A stretch of 64,000 nucleotides of DNA from Oscillospiraceae bacterium (GTDB taxonomy: Bacteria > Bacillota > Clostridia > Oscillospirales > Acutalibacteraceae), in the NCBI GenBank assembly GCA_902796905.1, contig CADBQU010000013.1:1-64000 (forward strand), given 5' to 3'. How positions within the stretch are numbered: the stretch's first letter is position 1; the number at the start of each line of letters is the position of its first letter. The translations under genes and the position numbers were made by a program. Below are positions 17,102 to 25,706 of the stretch, in pieces. Under the pieces are notes generated by a model, which did no database searches, was not told the origin of the DNA, and was given only the letters and a program-made list of their open reading frames with translations.

Positions 17102-17264
17102 AAAAACTCCGTTTAAAATAAAATCTTATTAAAATAAAATTTTAACACAATTTTTTATATTTTACCATATATTTCTATATTTATCAATATATAAAAACGG
17201 TTTAAAAATAATAACCGAATAATATCTTAATTTTAATTAAGTAAAAATAAAACTTAAAAACCCC

Positions 17265-17293
17265 TTGACAATTTTTACAAATAATATTATAAT
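17265..17293 (+). promoter_or_regulatory. Perfect consensus promoter for rpsU
   Basis: TTGACA (17265-17270), 17-bp spacer and TATAAT (17288-17293), the best promoter in the window along with those of ribU and rpoB, as expected for a ribosomal protein gene. Confidence 0.92.
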
Positions 17294-17336
17294 TATAAGG
17301 CTATTAAAGTAAATTTGCCTTAAGGAGGGACGAGAT

Positions 17337-17513
17337 ATGAGCCAGGTACGCGTTAAAGAGAACGAATCTTTAGATAATGCGTTGCGTCGCTTCAAAAAGC
17401 AAACTGCAAGAGACGGAGTTATTCAGGAGGTTCGCAAAAGAGAACATTACGAAAAACCATCCGTAAAACGCAAGAAAAAATCAGAAGCTGCGCGCAAACG
17501 TAAATACCGTTAA
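17337..17513 (+). CDS. rpsU: 30S ribosomal protein S21
   Basis: A short gene of 58 codons. It starts [19 protein letters not shown], continues with [13 protein letters not shown], and ends in a very basic tail (AARKRKYR), all diagnostic of S21 of the small ribosomal subunit, which sits near the anti-Shine-Dalgarno end of 16S rRNA. TAAGGAGGG precedes the ATG. It stands alone between its own promoter and terminator; the yqeY gene that often follows it is absent. Confidence 0.97.
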   Translation: MSQVRVKENESLDNALRRFKKQTARDGVIQEVRKREHYEKPSVKRKKKSEAARKRKYR

Positions 17514-17541
17514 GCGCATTGCAAAGGGTTGCAAAGGTATT

Positions 17542-17573
17542 AAATGCAGGAGCTTTCGGCTTCTGCATTTTTT
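17542..17573 (+). terminator. Terminator after rpsU
   Basis: AAATGCAGGAGC pairs with GGCTTCTGCATTT around TTTC and continues into a run of six T residues. Confidence 0.9.
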
Positions 17574-17671
17574 GTTTTTAGTGGTTTTTGTACAAATTTA
17601 ATTAATTTACTTTTAATTTACTTTTGATTTACTTTTGATTTTTTGTTTAAATTTTTGTTTTTGGGGGAATT

Positions 17672-18166
17672 ATGTTTAGGCCTACAATAGAACTTAACCG
17701 CTTAACGGATATAGATATAAATCTTTTAAAAAAATACAATATTAAAGGATTAATTATAGATGTGGATAACACCTTATCTACGCATAAAGGCGAAAAGCTT
17801 ATAAACGGTATTTTTGATTGGATAGAGCTTATGGAAAGCAACAACATAAAATTATTTGTTTTATCTAACGGAAAAAAAGACCGGTTAAAAGAATTTATGA
17901 AAAAAATTCCGCTGGAATATAATGCTATGGCTTTAAAGCCGTTGCCGTTTAAGCTTTTAAAAGCCGTAAAAAAAACCGGGCTTAAAAGAAAAGAAACCGC
18001 CATTTGCGGGGATCAAATATTTACCGATGTTTTTTGCGGAAAGCTGGCGGGTGTTAAGCAAATTTTGTTAAACCCAATTTTGCCGGAAACCAAACGCTCT
18101 TTTAAAATAAAAAGATATTTTGAGCAAAAACTTAAAAAACGCTGGCATAAAAATGAAAATATTTAG
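17672..18166 (+). CDS. YqeG-family HAD IIIA phosphatase
   Basis: 164 residues with HAD motifs: DVDNTL at about 29-34 (nucleophile and acid Asp), LSNGKKDR near 69-76 (motif II), and ICGDQIFTDVFCGKLAG at about 111-127 (acidic motif IV). This matches the YqeG phosphatases of Firmicutes, relatives of mitochondrial phosphatidylglycerophosphatase Gep4; substrate here not proven. Preceded by GGGGGAA at good spacing. Confidence 0.9.
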   Translation: MFRPTIELNRLTDIDINLLKKYNIKGLIIDVDNTLSTHKGEKLINGIFDWIELMESNNIKLFVLSNGKKDRLKEFMKKIPLEYNAMALKPLPFKLLKAVKKTGLKRKETAICGDQIFTDVFCGKLAGVKQILLNPILPETKRSFKIKRYFEQKLKKRWHKNENI

Positions 18167-18203
18167 GAAAAATATTTTATAATAAAAACATATTGCGGCG
18201 GCA

Positions 18204-18292
18204 GGGCGAAAGCCCAAAGCCCAAAGGGCTTTGGCAAAAGCTTTAGCTTTTGCCAAAACAAAAACAAAGTTTTTGTTTTGGGGCTTTCGCCC
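18204..18292. repeat. Cloverleaf repeat, copy E
   Basis: A 12-bp perfect outer stem GGGCGAAAGCCC / GGGCTTTCGCCC encloses AAAGCCC-AAA-GGGCTTT, GGCAAAAGC-TTTA-GCTTTTGCC and AAAACAAAAAC-AAA-GTTTTTGTTTT. The left outer arm is itself a GGGC-GAAA-GCCC mini-hairpin with a GNRA loop. Confidence 0.93.
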
Positions 18293-18348
18293 CAAATATA
18301 ATACGCAGTATAAACAATAAAATCAATTAAAAGAAAAGAGGTTTTGTT

Positions 18349-19194
18349 ATGATGTTTTTCGGACCGGGCGGCAACGGCAAAAGCTTTGCGGAAATGGGAT
18401 ATAAAAGCAGTTTGCAGGTGCCGGAATATATAATAAAAATGGGACTGAACGCTTACGAATACGAATGCGGAAGAGGCATTAATATAAAAGAAGAAAAATG
18501 CAAAGCTTTAAAAGAAAAAGCCGAAGAATATAACGTTAAGCTTTCTTTGCATGCCCCTTATTATATATCTATGTCCAGTATAGAAGAAGAAAAAAGGCTT
18601 AACTCTTTAAAATATATTTACGATTCTGCAAAAGCCGCAAATTTTATGGGTGCCGACAGAATAGTTATACATACGGGCTCCTGCGGTAAGCTTTCAAGAA
18701 CAGATGCGTTAATTAAGGCAAAAGACACAATGCAAAAAGCAATAGATTTAATTAGAAAAGAAAATTTATACAATATTAGGCTTTGTCCCGAAACTATGGG
18801 TAAAATAAATCAATTGGGAACTCTTTACGAGGTTTTGGAGCTTTGTGCTTTGGATGAAAATTTAATGCCATGTATAGATTTTGGGCATTTAAATGCCAGA
18901 ACTCACGGAGAATTAAACGGAAAAGAAAAATACGAACAGATTTTTTCCGAAATAGAAAATAAATTGGGAAATGACCGTATGAGGAATTTTCACGTTCATT
19001 TTTCTAAAATAGAATATACCGAAGGCGGAGAAAAAAGACATTTGACATTTGCCGATAACGTTTACGGTCCCGATTTTGAGCCTATGCTTGAAACGGCATA
19101 TAAAAAGAACTGTAACTTAACCGTTATTTGCGAAAGCGACGGCACCCAAGCGGAAGACGCAAAACTTATGAAAAATTATTGGGAAAGTTTATAA
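18349..19194 (+). CDS. nfo: Endonuclease IV family (AP endonuclease, TIM barrel)
   Basis: 281 residues of the Nfo/AP2Ec TIM-barrel family, which cuts DNA at abasic sites using three zinc ions. Metal-ligand strands are visible in order: LSLHAPYY (His), RIVIHTGS (His), CPETMG (Glu), CIDFGHLNAR (Asp and His), FHVHFS (His) and ICESDG (Glu). The segment usually written DRHENIG is replaced by RHLTFADN, so a close but non-classical member is possible. An AGAGG site precedes two adjacent ATG codons (18349 and 18352). Confidence 0.85.
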   Translation: MMFFGPGGNGKSFAEMGYKSSLQVPEYIIKMGLNAYEYECGRGINIKEEKCKALKEKAEEYNVKLSLHAPYYISMSSIEEEKRLNSLKYIYDSAKAANFMGADRIVIHTGSCGKLSRTDALIKAKDTMQKAIDLIRKENLYNIRLCPETMGKINQLGTLYEVLELCALDENLMPCIDFGHLNARTHGELNGKEKYEQIFSEIENKLGNDRMRNFHVHFSKIEYTEGGEKRHLTFADNVYGPDFEPMLETAYKKNCNLTVICESDGTQAEDAKLMKNYWESL

Positions 19195-19351
19195 AAGTAA
19201 AAAAGATTTTGGCTAAAAATAAAGGCTTTGGCAAATTTTAAACTTGATTTATATTTTCGTATTAAAAACTTAAAAAACTTTAATTTTAAAAGGCTTATTT
19301 AAAAACCAAAAAAATAAAGCTTAAAAAATAAAAGTAAAAAGAGGTAAAAAT

Positions 19352-20392
19352 ATGATTTCTCTTTTAAAAAACGGAAGGGCTCTTTTAATAATCACTCCCG
19401 AAAACCGAAGATATTTAACGGGGTTTCATTCTTCTTTGGGGTATCTGCTTATATTTAATAACCAACAAATATTGCTTTTGGATTCCAGATATTTTGAGGC
19501 TGCGAAAAAAAGTATAACCGATAAAAATATTACTTTGGTACTTTTAAAAAATATATTCGAGCAGCTGAAAGCTTACATTGAAGAAAACGGTATAGAAGAA
19601 ATTTTGGTGGAAACCGAAAACCGTTACTGCGATATAGAGCCGTTAAATGATTTGCCCGTTAATATATTATTCAGTTCTTCTTTAAGCGAAGCGTTAACTC
19701 AAAGAAGAGCCGTAAAAAACGAAACGGAAGTAAAAAACATTACAAAAGCTTTAAGGATTGCCGAAAAAGCGCTTAAAGAAACTATGAACATTATAAAAGC
19801 GGGAGTTACCGAAAACGAAGTGGCAGCTTATTTAGAGTATAAAATGAAAAGCTTCGGCAGCGAAAATACCGCTTTTGAAACAATTGTTTTGGCGGGAAAA
19901 AGAACTTCTTTGCCGCACGGTGTGCCTACAAACTACAAAATAAAATCCGGCGACCCTATACTTTTGGATTTCGGCGCTACTTACAACGGATATAAGAGCG
20001 ATATTACCAGAACATTTTTTGTAAACTGCGTAAGCGATAAAAACGCCGAAATTTACAATATGGTTTTAAATGCAAATAAAATAGGTTTTAAAGAATTAAA
20101 AAACGATGTGGATTTATATTTACCCGATTTAAAAGCAAGAGAAAGCTTTTTGGATTATGCACGGTATTTTACCCATTCGTTGGGGCACGGTGTAGGTTTG
20201 GAAATTCACGAAAGCCCCAATTTAAGTCCTAAGGCAAAAGGAAAACTTACCAACGGAAATATTGTAACGGTAGAGCCGGGACTTTATTTTGAAGGAAAAT
20301 TGGGAATAAGAATAGAAGATATGGTTCTTATAACCCAAAACAAAGCAAAGCTTTTAACTAAATTCCCCAAAAAGTTAACGGTAATAAAATAA
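19352..20392 (+). CDS. Xaa-Pro aminopeptidase (M24B)
   Basis: Cytoplasmic metallopeptidase removing N-terminal residues before proline. The 346 residues comprise a creatinase-like N-domain (1-115) and a pita-bread catalytic domain with all five ligands visible: Asp in LLDFGATYNGYKSDITRTFF, His in THSLGHGVGLEIHES, Glu in TVEPGLYF and Glu in RIEDMV. The gene directly precedes efp, the usual Firmicutes order (yqhT-efp). Confidence 0.95.
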   Translation: MISLLKNGRALLIITPENRRYLTGFHSSLGYLLIFNNQQILLLDSRYFEAAKKSITDKNITLVLLKNIFEQLKAYIEENGIEEILVETENRYCDIEPLNDLPVNILFSSSLSEALTQRRAVKNETEVKNITKALRIAEKALKETMNIIKAGVTENEVAAYLEYKMKSFGSENTAFETIVLAGKRTSLPHGVPTNYKIKSGDPILLDFGATYNGYKSDITRTFFVNCVSDKNAEIYNMVLNANKIGFKELKNDVDLYLPDLKARESFLDYARYFTHSLGHGVGLEIHESPNLSPKAKGKLTNGNIVTVEPGLYFEGKLGIRIEDMVLITQNKAKLLTKFPKKLTVIK

Positions 20393-20465
20393 CCTTTTTA
20401 TATTTTTGTTTTATGTTTTTATAAGGCACAGATTTTTCCGTAACTTATTAAATTCAAAATTTTTC

Positions 20466-20494
20466 TTGAAAAATAAGCAAAAATAGTATACACT
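20466..20494 (+). promoter_or_regulatory. Promoter for efp
   Basis: TTGAAA (20466-20471), 17 bp and TACACT (20489-20494), 32 bp before the efp start codon. Confidence 0.6.
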
Positions 20495-20525
20495 ATTATT
20501 AGCAAATATTTGGAGGTAACAAAAT

Positions 20526-21083
20526 ATGATTTCAGCCGGAGATTTTAGAAACGGTGTAACTTTTGAAATGGACGGAAACGTTTATCAAATTATTGAATTC
20601 CAGCACGTTAAACCCGGAAAGGGAGCAGCGTTTGTACGCGCAAAAATAAGGAATGTTATTGCAGGAAGCGTTACGGAGCGTACTTTTAACCCTAACGATA
20701 AATACGAACCTGCATTTATTGAAAGAAAAGAAATGGAATATTCTTATTCCGACGGTGATCTTTATAATTTCTTAGACCCCGAAACCTACGAAATGGTTCC
20801 GGTAAATAAATCGGATTTAGGCGATAATTTTAAATTCGTTAAAGAAAATATGACCTGCAAAATTTTATCTTACAAGGGTAAAGTTTTCGGTGTTGAACCG
20901 CCTAACTTTGTAGAACTTGAAGTAACAAAAACCGACCCCGGTTTTAAAGGCGATACCGCAACAAATGCCACAAAACCCGCCACTTTGGAAACCGGTGCAG
21001 AAATAAGAGTTCCGTTATTTATTAACGAAGGCGATATGATTCGTATAGATACCAGAACCGGCGAATATATGGAAAGAGCATAA
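20526..21083 (+). CDS. efp: Elongation factor P
   Basis: Binds stalled ribosomes between the P and E sites and promotes peptide bonds at polyproline stretches. The 185 residues show the KOW-like N-domain with the loop KPGKGAAFV (about 31-39; the Lys is the modification position in some bacteria), and two OB domains, the last with [25 protein letters not shown] precedes the ATG. Confidence 0.97.
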   Translation: MISAGDFRNGVTFEMDGNVYQIIEFQHVKPGKGAAFVRAKIRNVIAGSVTERTFNPNDKYEPAFIERKEMEYSYSDGDLYNFLDPETYEMVPVNKSDLGDNFKFVKENMTCKILSYKGKVFGVEPPNFVELEVTKTDPGFKGDTATNATKPATLETGAEIRVPLFINEGDMIRIDTRTGEYMERA

Positions 21084-21139
21084 GGAAAGAATAAATTTTT
21101 ATAAATTAAATTTTTTATAAATAAGAAAGGAAAAAAGCT

Positions 21140-21574
21140 ATGACTATTACAGAAAAAGCAGCCTATTTAAAAGGCCTTGCAGAAGGTATTAAAATTGAAG
21201 ATAACGATAACGGCAGAATTTTAAAAGCCATTATTGATTTATTGGAAGATGTTTGCGATGAAGTTGCGGATTTAGAAGAAAATGCAGCCGAAATAAGCGA
21301 ACAGGTAGACGCCGTAGACGAAGATTTGGCAAATTTGGAAGACTATGTTTACGAAGAAGACTGCGACGGTAATTGTGATGATTGCGACGGTTGTTACGAT
21401 GAAGAAGACGACGATCTTTTTGAAGTTGAGTGTCCCGATTGTCATGATGTAGTTTATTTAGATTACGATATGATTGAAAAGGGCGAAATTACTTGTCCTA
21501 ATTGCGGCAAAAAAATAGAGCTTGAAATACCCGAATGCTGCTGCGAAGACGACGATTGCCAATGCAAAGACTAA
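21140..21574 (+). CDS. CD1247-type acidic zinc-ribbon protein
   Basis: 144 residues: a helical N-terminal domain (about 1-72, starting ITEKAAYLKGLAEG, the CD1247-type domain), an acidic cysteine-rich linker (EEDCDGNCDDCDGC), and a zinc ribbon with CPDCHD and CPNCGK pairs (about 99-125), then a second Cys cluster at the end. The gene commonly follows efp in Clostridia. Function unknown; nucleic-acid or protein binding through the zinc ribbon is a guess. AAAGG precedes the ATG. Confidence 0.85.
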   Translation: MTITEKAAYLKGLAEGIKIEDNDNGRILKAIIDLLEDVCDEVADLEENAAEISEQVDAVDEDLANLEDYVYEEDCDGNCDDCDGCYDEEDDDLFEVECPDCHDVVYLDYDMIEKGEITCPNCGKKIELEIPECCCEDDDCQCKD

Positions 21575-22188
21575 ACACTGCTCGCCGCACTTTAATTTGG
21601 TGCGGCGCTTTTTTATTATTGTTTTGCGGTTATTTAAGCTGTTTGGTTTTAATAGGCAACAGCTTTGACCGCGTTTTTCTTCTTAATTTGGCAAAAATAA
21701 GGAATTCGGTTTTAGGCGCCGTTATGTATGGATTTACCTGTTTGGGCAGCGTATGGGGCGTTGTAAGCGTTTTGGCTTTGTGTTTAATATTTTTAAACCG
21801 AAAAAAACTGGCGTTGCCGTTAATAGCGGAAGTAACCGCTTCTTGGATGTTAAACGAAGTTGTTAAGCATATAGTAAAAAGGCCCAGACCCGAATTTAAA
21901 ATTATATTTGAAAACGGATACAGCTTTGCTTCGGGACATGCCGTAAATAATACGGTTTTGTATGTATCGCTTTTTTTATTGCTTAGATATGTTTATAAAA
22001 TTTCGGCAAAAAAGCTGTGGCCGATACTTTTAATTCCGGCAATAATTTCTTTTTCAAGGCTTTATTTTGCAGTGCATTATTTAACCGATGTTTTGGCGGG
22101 AATTTGTTTTGGATTAATGGTAGTAATGATTTTTGTTTTAATATACAAAAAAATATTCAAAAACGATTTTATAAAATTAAATACATAA
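21562..22188 (+). CDS. PAP2-family membrane phosphatase
   Basis: About 208 residues with six hydrophobic segments and the full PAP2 acid-phosphatase signature: KRPRPE (motif C1), SFASGHA (C2, His) and SRLYFAVHYLTDVLAG (C3, His and Asp). Relatives dephosphorylate undecaprenyl pyrophosphate or phosphatidylglycerol phosphate at the membrane. The start is uncertain: ATG 21562 overlaps the preceding gene by 13 bp but has no clear ribosome site; an in-frame ATG at 21535 and a downstream TTG are alternatives. A terminator-like hairpin (21583-21614) lies within its first codons. Confidence 0.82.
   Translation: MQRLNTARRTLIWCGAFLLLFCGYLSCLVLIGNSFDRVFLLNLAKIRNSVLGAVMYGFTCLGSVWGVVSVLALCLIFLNRKKLALPLIAEVTASWMLNEVVKHIVKRPRPEFKIIFENGYSFASGHAVNNTVLYVSLFLLLRYVYKISAKKLWPILLIPAIISFSRLYFAVHYLTDVLAGICFGLMVVMIFVLIYKKIFKNDFIKLNT
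21583..21614 (+). terminator. Terminator-like hairpin inside the 5' end of the PAP2 gene
   Basis: CGCCGCAC pairs with GTGCGGCG around a 9-nt loop, followed by CTTTTTT. It follows the stop of the CD1247-type gene by 8 bp, exactly where a terminator would be, yet is in frame within the PAP2 coding region if that gene starts at 21562. Confidence 0.75.
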
Positions 22189-22219
22189 ATTAATTTTACA
22201 ATTCTAAGGGAATATAAAA

Positions 22220-23059
22220 ATGGAAGTAAAAGAAAAAACCGTTAGGTATAAAGAAATAACAGAAAAAAGCCAAACCGCGGCGGTTATAGTTGCGGCGGGA
22301 AGTTCTTTAAGAATGGGAACGAACGACAAGCTTTTTTTAACTTTAGGCGGAATACCGGTTATTGTAAGAACCATTATGGCTTTTGAAAAAAGCAATGTTG
22401 AAAAAATAGTGGTAGTTACAAAAAAAGAAAGTGTTGAAAAAATTAAAAATCTTATAAACGAATATAATATTAAAAAAGTAACGGATATAGTTTTAGGCGG
22501 AAAAACACGAAAAGAGAGTGTTTTAAACGGAGTTAAAGCGTTATACAACAACGGTAATAAAACCCAAAATTTAAAAAACGTTGAAGATAACAGCACTTTA
22601 AGTTTTACATATAAAAACCGTAATGAAACAGAGCCCGAAACAGAAACTGTATGTGGAACAGCGGTAAAAACGGAAATAAAAAATGTTCTTATTCATGACG
22701 GCGCCAGACCATTGGTAAGCCAAAAAATAATCGAAGATGTTATTAACGCCTTAAATGTTTCGCTTGCTGCGGCACCGGTAATAAAAATAACCGACACGCT
22801 TAAAACAATTAACGGCTTCGGCGAAATTATAAATACAGTTAACAGAGAAAATACCGTGGCAGTTCAAACTCCGCAAGGATTTAATTTAAAAGAGTATTTG
22901 GCGGCAGCCGAAAAGCAGGAAAAAGACTTTACGGACGATTGCGCCGTAATGGAAAATGCCGGAATAAAGATTAAAACCGTTCCGGGCAGCAAAAGCAATA
23001 TAAAAATAACATATAAAGAAGATTTGCTTTTGGCAGAATATTTACTTAAAATAATGTAA
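22220..23059 (+). CDS. ispD: 2-C-methyl-D-erythritol 4-phosphate cytidylyltransferase
   Basis: Third step of the MEP isoprenoid pathway, joining CTP and MEP. The nucleotide-binding loop AAVIVAAGSSLRMG is at about 20-33, VIVRTIMAFEK at 47-57, and IHDGARPLV at about 158-166. At 279 residues it is about 40 longer than usual; the excess is a low-complexity Asn/Lys/Thr/Glu-rich insert (about 110-152) just before IHDGARPLV, so the catalytic motifs are intact. ispF follows after 68 bp, the normal partner. Confidence 0.94.
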   Translation: MEVKEKTVRYKEITEKSQTAAVIVAAGSSLRMGTNDKLFLTLGGIPVIVRTIMAFEKSNVEKIVVVTKKESVEKIKNLINEYNIKKVTDIVLGGKTRKESVLNGVKALYNNGNKTQNLKNVEDNSTLSFTYKNRNETEPETETVCGTAVKTEIKNVLIHDGARPLVSQKIIEDVINALNVSLAAAPVIKITDTLKTINGFGEIINTVNRENTVAVQTPQGFNLKEYLAAAEKQEKDFTDDCAVMENAGIKIKTVPGSKSNIKITYKEDLLLAEYLLKIM

Positions 23060-23127
23060 ATGTAATAAAGCATTAAAGATTTATATATTAAAGCGTAAAA
23101 GCTTAAATGTATAGGAGGTTTTGCCGT

Positions 23128-23634
23128 ATGCTTAGAATAGGCGAAGGATTTGACGTTCATAAACTTGCCTTAAATCGCGAACTTTATTTAGGCGGAGTAA
23201 AAATAGATTACCTAAAAACCGAAAACGGTAAAGCTGTAAACATAGGTTTGGCGGGACATTCCGACGCAGATGTTTTGCTGCACGCAATTTGCGACGCACT
23301 GCTTGGCGCTTTGGCTTTGGGAGATATAGGAAAGCATTTTCCGGATACTTCGGATGAATTTTTAAATATAGATTCTAAAATTTTACTAAAAAAAACTTAT
23401 GAATTAATAAAAAAAGAAAAATTTTTAATAAATAATTTGGATTGCACCGTTATAGCCGAAGCTCCCAAATTATCGGAACATATTTTAAAAATGAGAGCGG
23501 CAATATCGGAAATTTTAGAAACCGATATTAAAAACGTAAGCATTAAGGCAACCACTACCGAACGATTGGGATTTACCGGCAGAAAAGAGGGTATTGCGGC
23601 AAAAGCCGTTGTACTTTTAAAAAGTAATGATTAG
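23128..23634 (+). CDS. ispF: 2-C-methyl-D-erythritol 2,4-cyclodiphosphate synthase
   Basis: Cyclises the ispD/ispE product in the MEP pathway. GEGFDVHKL (metal Asp and His), [19 protein letters not shown] and [11 protein letters not shown] are all present, as is the C-terminal [11 protein letters not shown]. The start is the ATG at 23128, preceded by AGGAGG; an ATG seven codons upstream lacks a ribosome site. 168 residues, slightly longer than usual because of the loop around [12 protein letters not shown]. Confidence 0.95.
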   Translation: MLRIGEGFDVHKLALNRELYLGGVKIDYLKTENGKAVNIGLAGHSDADVLLHAICDALLGALALGDIGKHFPDTSDEFLNIDSKILLKKTYELIKKEKFLINNLDCTVIAEAPKLSEHILKMRAAISEILETDIKNVSIKATTTERLGFTGRKEGIAAKAVVLLKSND

Positions 23635-23744
23635 TACAAATAAAGGTAAATAATATCGGTTAATAATATTTTTACAATTTTTTGATAATATAAATTAACA
23701 TAATATAAAACACTTATTACGGTAAAAATGGATGGGTTTTAAAA

Positions 23745-24878
23745 ATGTCTTTTAAATTTAATAAAAATTATTATAAAAATTTAAATATGCGTTTTGATCC
23801 TTTTGAATTAAAAAGTAAAGGAAACGGCAACGGTTTAAGCGAGCTTTTAAAGTATTTAAAGGAAATTGATTTAATAAGCTTACACATTGAAAAAAACCTA
23901 TATTTAAAAAATACGGTTAAATTAAGTAAAACCGGGTATATGCTTTGCGACGATTATACCAAAGAAGAATTGATTGATTTTGTTAAAAAAGCAAAAGAAG
24001 AATATAACACAACAGTTAGTTTTGTGATAAATTTGCAGGATATTAACGGGGTTTCGGATATTGCCAAAGAGGCCGAAAACGGAAATTTGGCAGGCAGAAT
24101 GCAAAGCCTTTTTGAAATTTTGGATTTAAAAAAGGCGGGTACGATTTGCTTAAATGACATAGCTTTAAAAAAAGTAGACGAAACCGCCGCATTAAAGCTT
24201 TTGGAATTTTTTAATAAAAACGGTGTTGACGTTATTTCAAACGGATATTGCAGCTACAGCAAGCTTTACAACGAAAACATAGCTTCGCACATTCCGTTTT
24301 TCTTTGAACTATTAAGCGATATTTTTAAATATATGAAAACTCCAGTTTATAAGCTTTCCTCGGCTTATTACGGCAAAAGCAACGGCTTTAACTTAGCTTT
24401 GGGAGAAAGTGTTAACGCCGAAGAAATTATTTTAAAAAGCAGAAATTTTAAAGAGGACTTTTTTAAGGATTTTTATACAAAATTTATAAAATATATTTAC
24501 TTAAATTCGCTTGAAAGATTATCGGCAAACGTTACAAAAAACACATTTGATATGATTTATTCCAAAAATACCGTAAGCAGTTATTTGGAAAACAAGGTTT
24601 TAATAAACAATGTTGTTGCAAAGCTTAACGACGAAATGCTTTTGCCTACTGATTGGTACGACACCGGCACGGCGGTAGTTTATACTTCAAAAGGCGGAGA
24701 GGTAGATTGGAACGTAAGCCGTGTTTTGGGATACGCCAGCACTCAAAACATAGTGTTGACCGAAATAACCGGCGACGGATTAAGCTTTAAAAAGCGTTTG
24801 TTAAAGCTTAATAACGGTATGCTACAGTTAAATTTGGATGAAAACAAACCGGCGGCATTTTTAATAGCAAGGCTGTAA
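23745..24878 (+). CDS. Unrecognised 377-residue cytoplasmic protein
   Basis: I do not recognise this family. No signal peptide or membrane segment is seen. The N-terminal two thirds alternate predicted strands and helices (ISLHIEKNL, TVSFVINLQDI, AGTICLNDIALKK, VDVISNGYCSYSKL), suggestive of a TIM-barrel-like fold; a helical region follows (about 250-300); and the C-terminal 80 residues look beta-rich (TDWYDTGTAVVYTSKGGEVDW). This layout resembles some glycoside-hydrolase-like proteins, but no catalytic motif can be named. It is a single-gene unit between ispF and cloverleaf repeat F. Confidence 0.7.
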   Translation: MSFKFNKNYYKNLNMRFDPFELKSKGNGNGLSELLKYLKEIDLISLHIEKNLYLKNTVKLSKTGYMLCDDYTKEELIDFVKKAKEEYNTTVSFVINLQDINGVSDIAKEAENGNLAGRMQSLFEILDLKKAGTICLNDIALKKVDETAALKLLEFFNKNGVDVISNGYCSYSKLYNENIASHIPFFFELLSDIFKYMKTPVYKLSSAYYGKSNGFNLALGESVNAEEIILKSRNFKEDFFKDFYTKFIKYIYLNSLERLSANVTKNTFDMIYSKNTVSSYLENKVLINNVVAKLNDEMLLPTDWYDTGTAVVYTSKGGEVDWNVSRVLGYASTQNIVLTEITGDGLSFKKRLLKLNNGMLQLNLDENKPAAFLIARL

Positions 24879-24913
24879 AAACAACAAGCAGAACAAAAAA
24901 TAAAAAGATTTGT

Positions 24914-25002
24914 ACGGCGGCGAAAACGCCTTAAGGCGTTTTAAAGCCAAAACAAAAGTTTTGGCTTTGGGAACAAAATTTTATTTTGTTCCGCGCCGCC
25001 GT
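24914..25002. repeat. Cloverleaf repeat, copy F
   Basis: Outer stem ACGGCGGCG / CGCCGCCGT encloses AAAACGCC-TTA-AGGCGTTTT, AAAGCCAAAAC-AAAA-GTTTTGGCTTT and GGAACAAAAT-TTTA-TTTTGTTCC (the TTTA loop absorbs one T). One of the clearest copies: every arm is fully paired. Confidence 0.94.
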
Positions 25003-25190
25003 TTAAACAATTAAATTAAAACAAAAATAAAATATCGGCGAAAGCTTAAACAAAGTTTTTTATATTTAAAAGCGTTGCTTTTAAATACAGCCCAAAGAAA
25101 AGGAATTTGGCTTTTGCCTTATTATCATAAAAGCATAACGTTAAGCATAAATTTTATTGGCGCACACAATAAAATAAAAAGAGGTAGCGT
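25003..25190. other. Gap before the DUF4830 gene with a degenerate hairpin
   Basis: No gene is seen. A hairpin TATTTAAAAGC-GTT-GCTTTTAAATA lies near 25059-25084 and a GGCGAAAGC fragment near 25036, both resembling parts of the cloverleaf repeats, so a decayed second copy may sit beside copy F. The remainder is AT-rich. Confidence 0.4.
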
Positions 25191-25706
25191 ATGCTTTTTT
25201 GTTTAATAAGTAAAAAGAAATCGGCGGTTATTTTAAGTATTTGCATTGCTTTTTGTTTAACATTAACCGTTTTAAGCTGTACGGTAAACGGAACGTATGT
25301 AAAAAGCAAAGAAGACAGAATTTTATTTTTAAAAAATTTAGGCTATACGGCAGACGAAGACTATAACGAGGAAGCAACGATTATAACCGTACCTTTAAAT
25401 TTTAATCAGGTTTACAAAAATTATAACGATATACAAATTAAAAGCGGATATAATTTATTAAATTACAGGGGCGAAGAACTTTATCAGTATACAATAAAAC
25501 TTAAGAATTTTAAAAGCTCAACCAAATACGAAAATAACGTAAATGACAAAAACAACAAAATTAATGAAAACAGCGGGGATAACGGAAACATTACAGATGA
25601 CGATGTTTATGCCCATATTTTATGCAAAGATAAAAAAATTGTGGGCGGAGATATTATGAGCGTTGCGCTTAACGGCTTTATGAAAGGACTTACAAAATGC
25701 GATTAG
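25191..25706 (+). CDS. DUF4830 exported protein
   Basis: 171 residues with an N-terminal hydrophobic anchor (about 11-30, ending in a Cys) and the DUF4830 pattern: ILFLKNLGYTADE (about 44-56), VPLNFNQVYKNYNDIQIKSG (67-86), YRGEELYQYTIKL (92-104) and the closing VGGDIMSVALNGFMKG (151-166). Residues about 113-138 are an Asn/Lys/Asp-rich low-complexity insert absent from the family pattern as I recall it. It overlaps rsuA by 10 bp. Function unknown. Confidence 0.8.
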   Translation: MLFCLISKKKSAVILSICIAFCLTLTVLSCTVNGTYVKSKEDRILFLKNLGYTADEDYNEEATIITVPLNFNQVYKNYNDIQIKSGYNLLNYRGEELYQYTIKLKNFKSSTKYENNVNDKNNKINENSGDNGNITDDDVYAHILCKDKKIVGGDIMSVALNGFMKGLTKCD

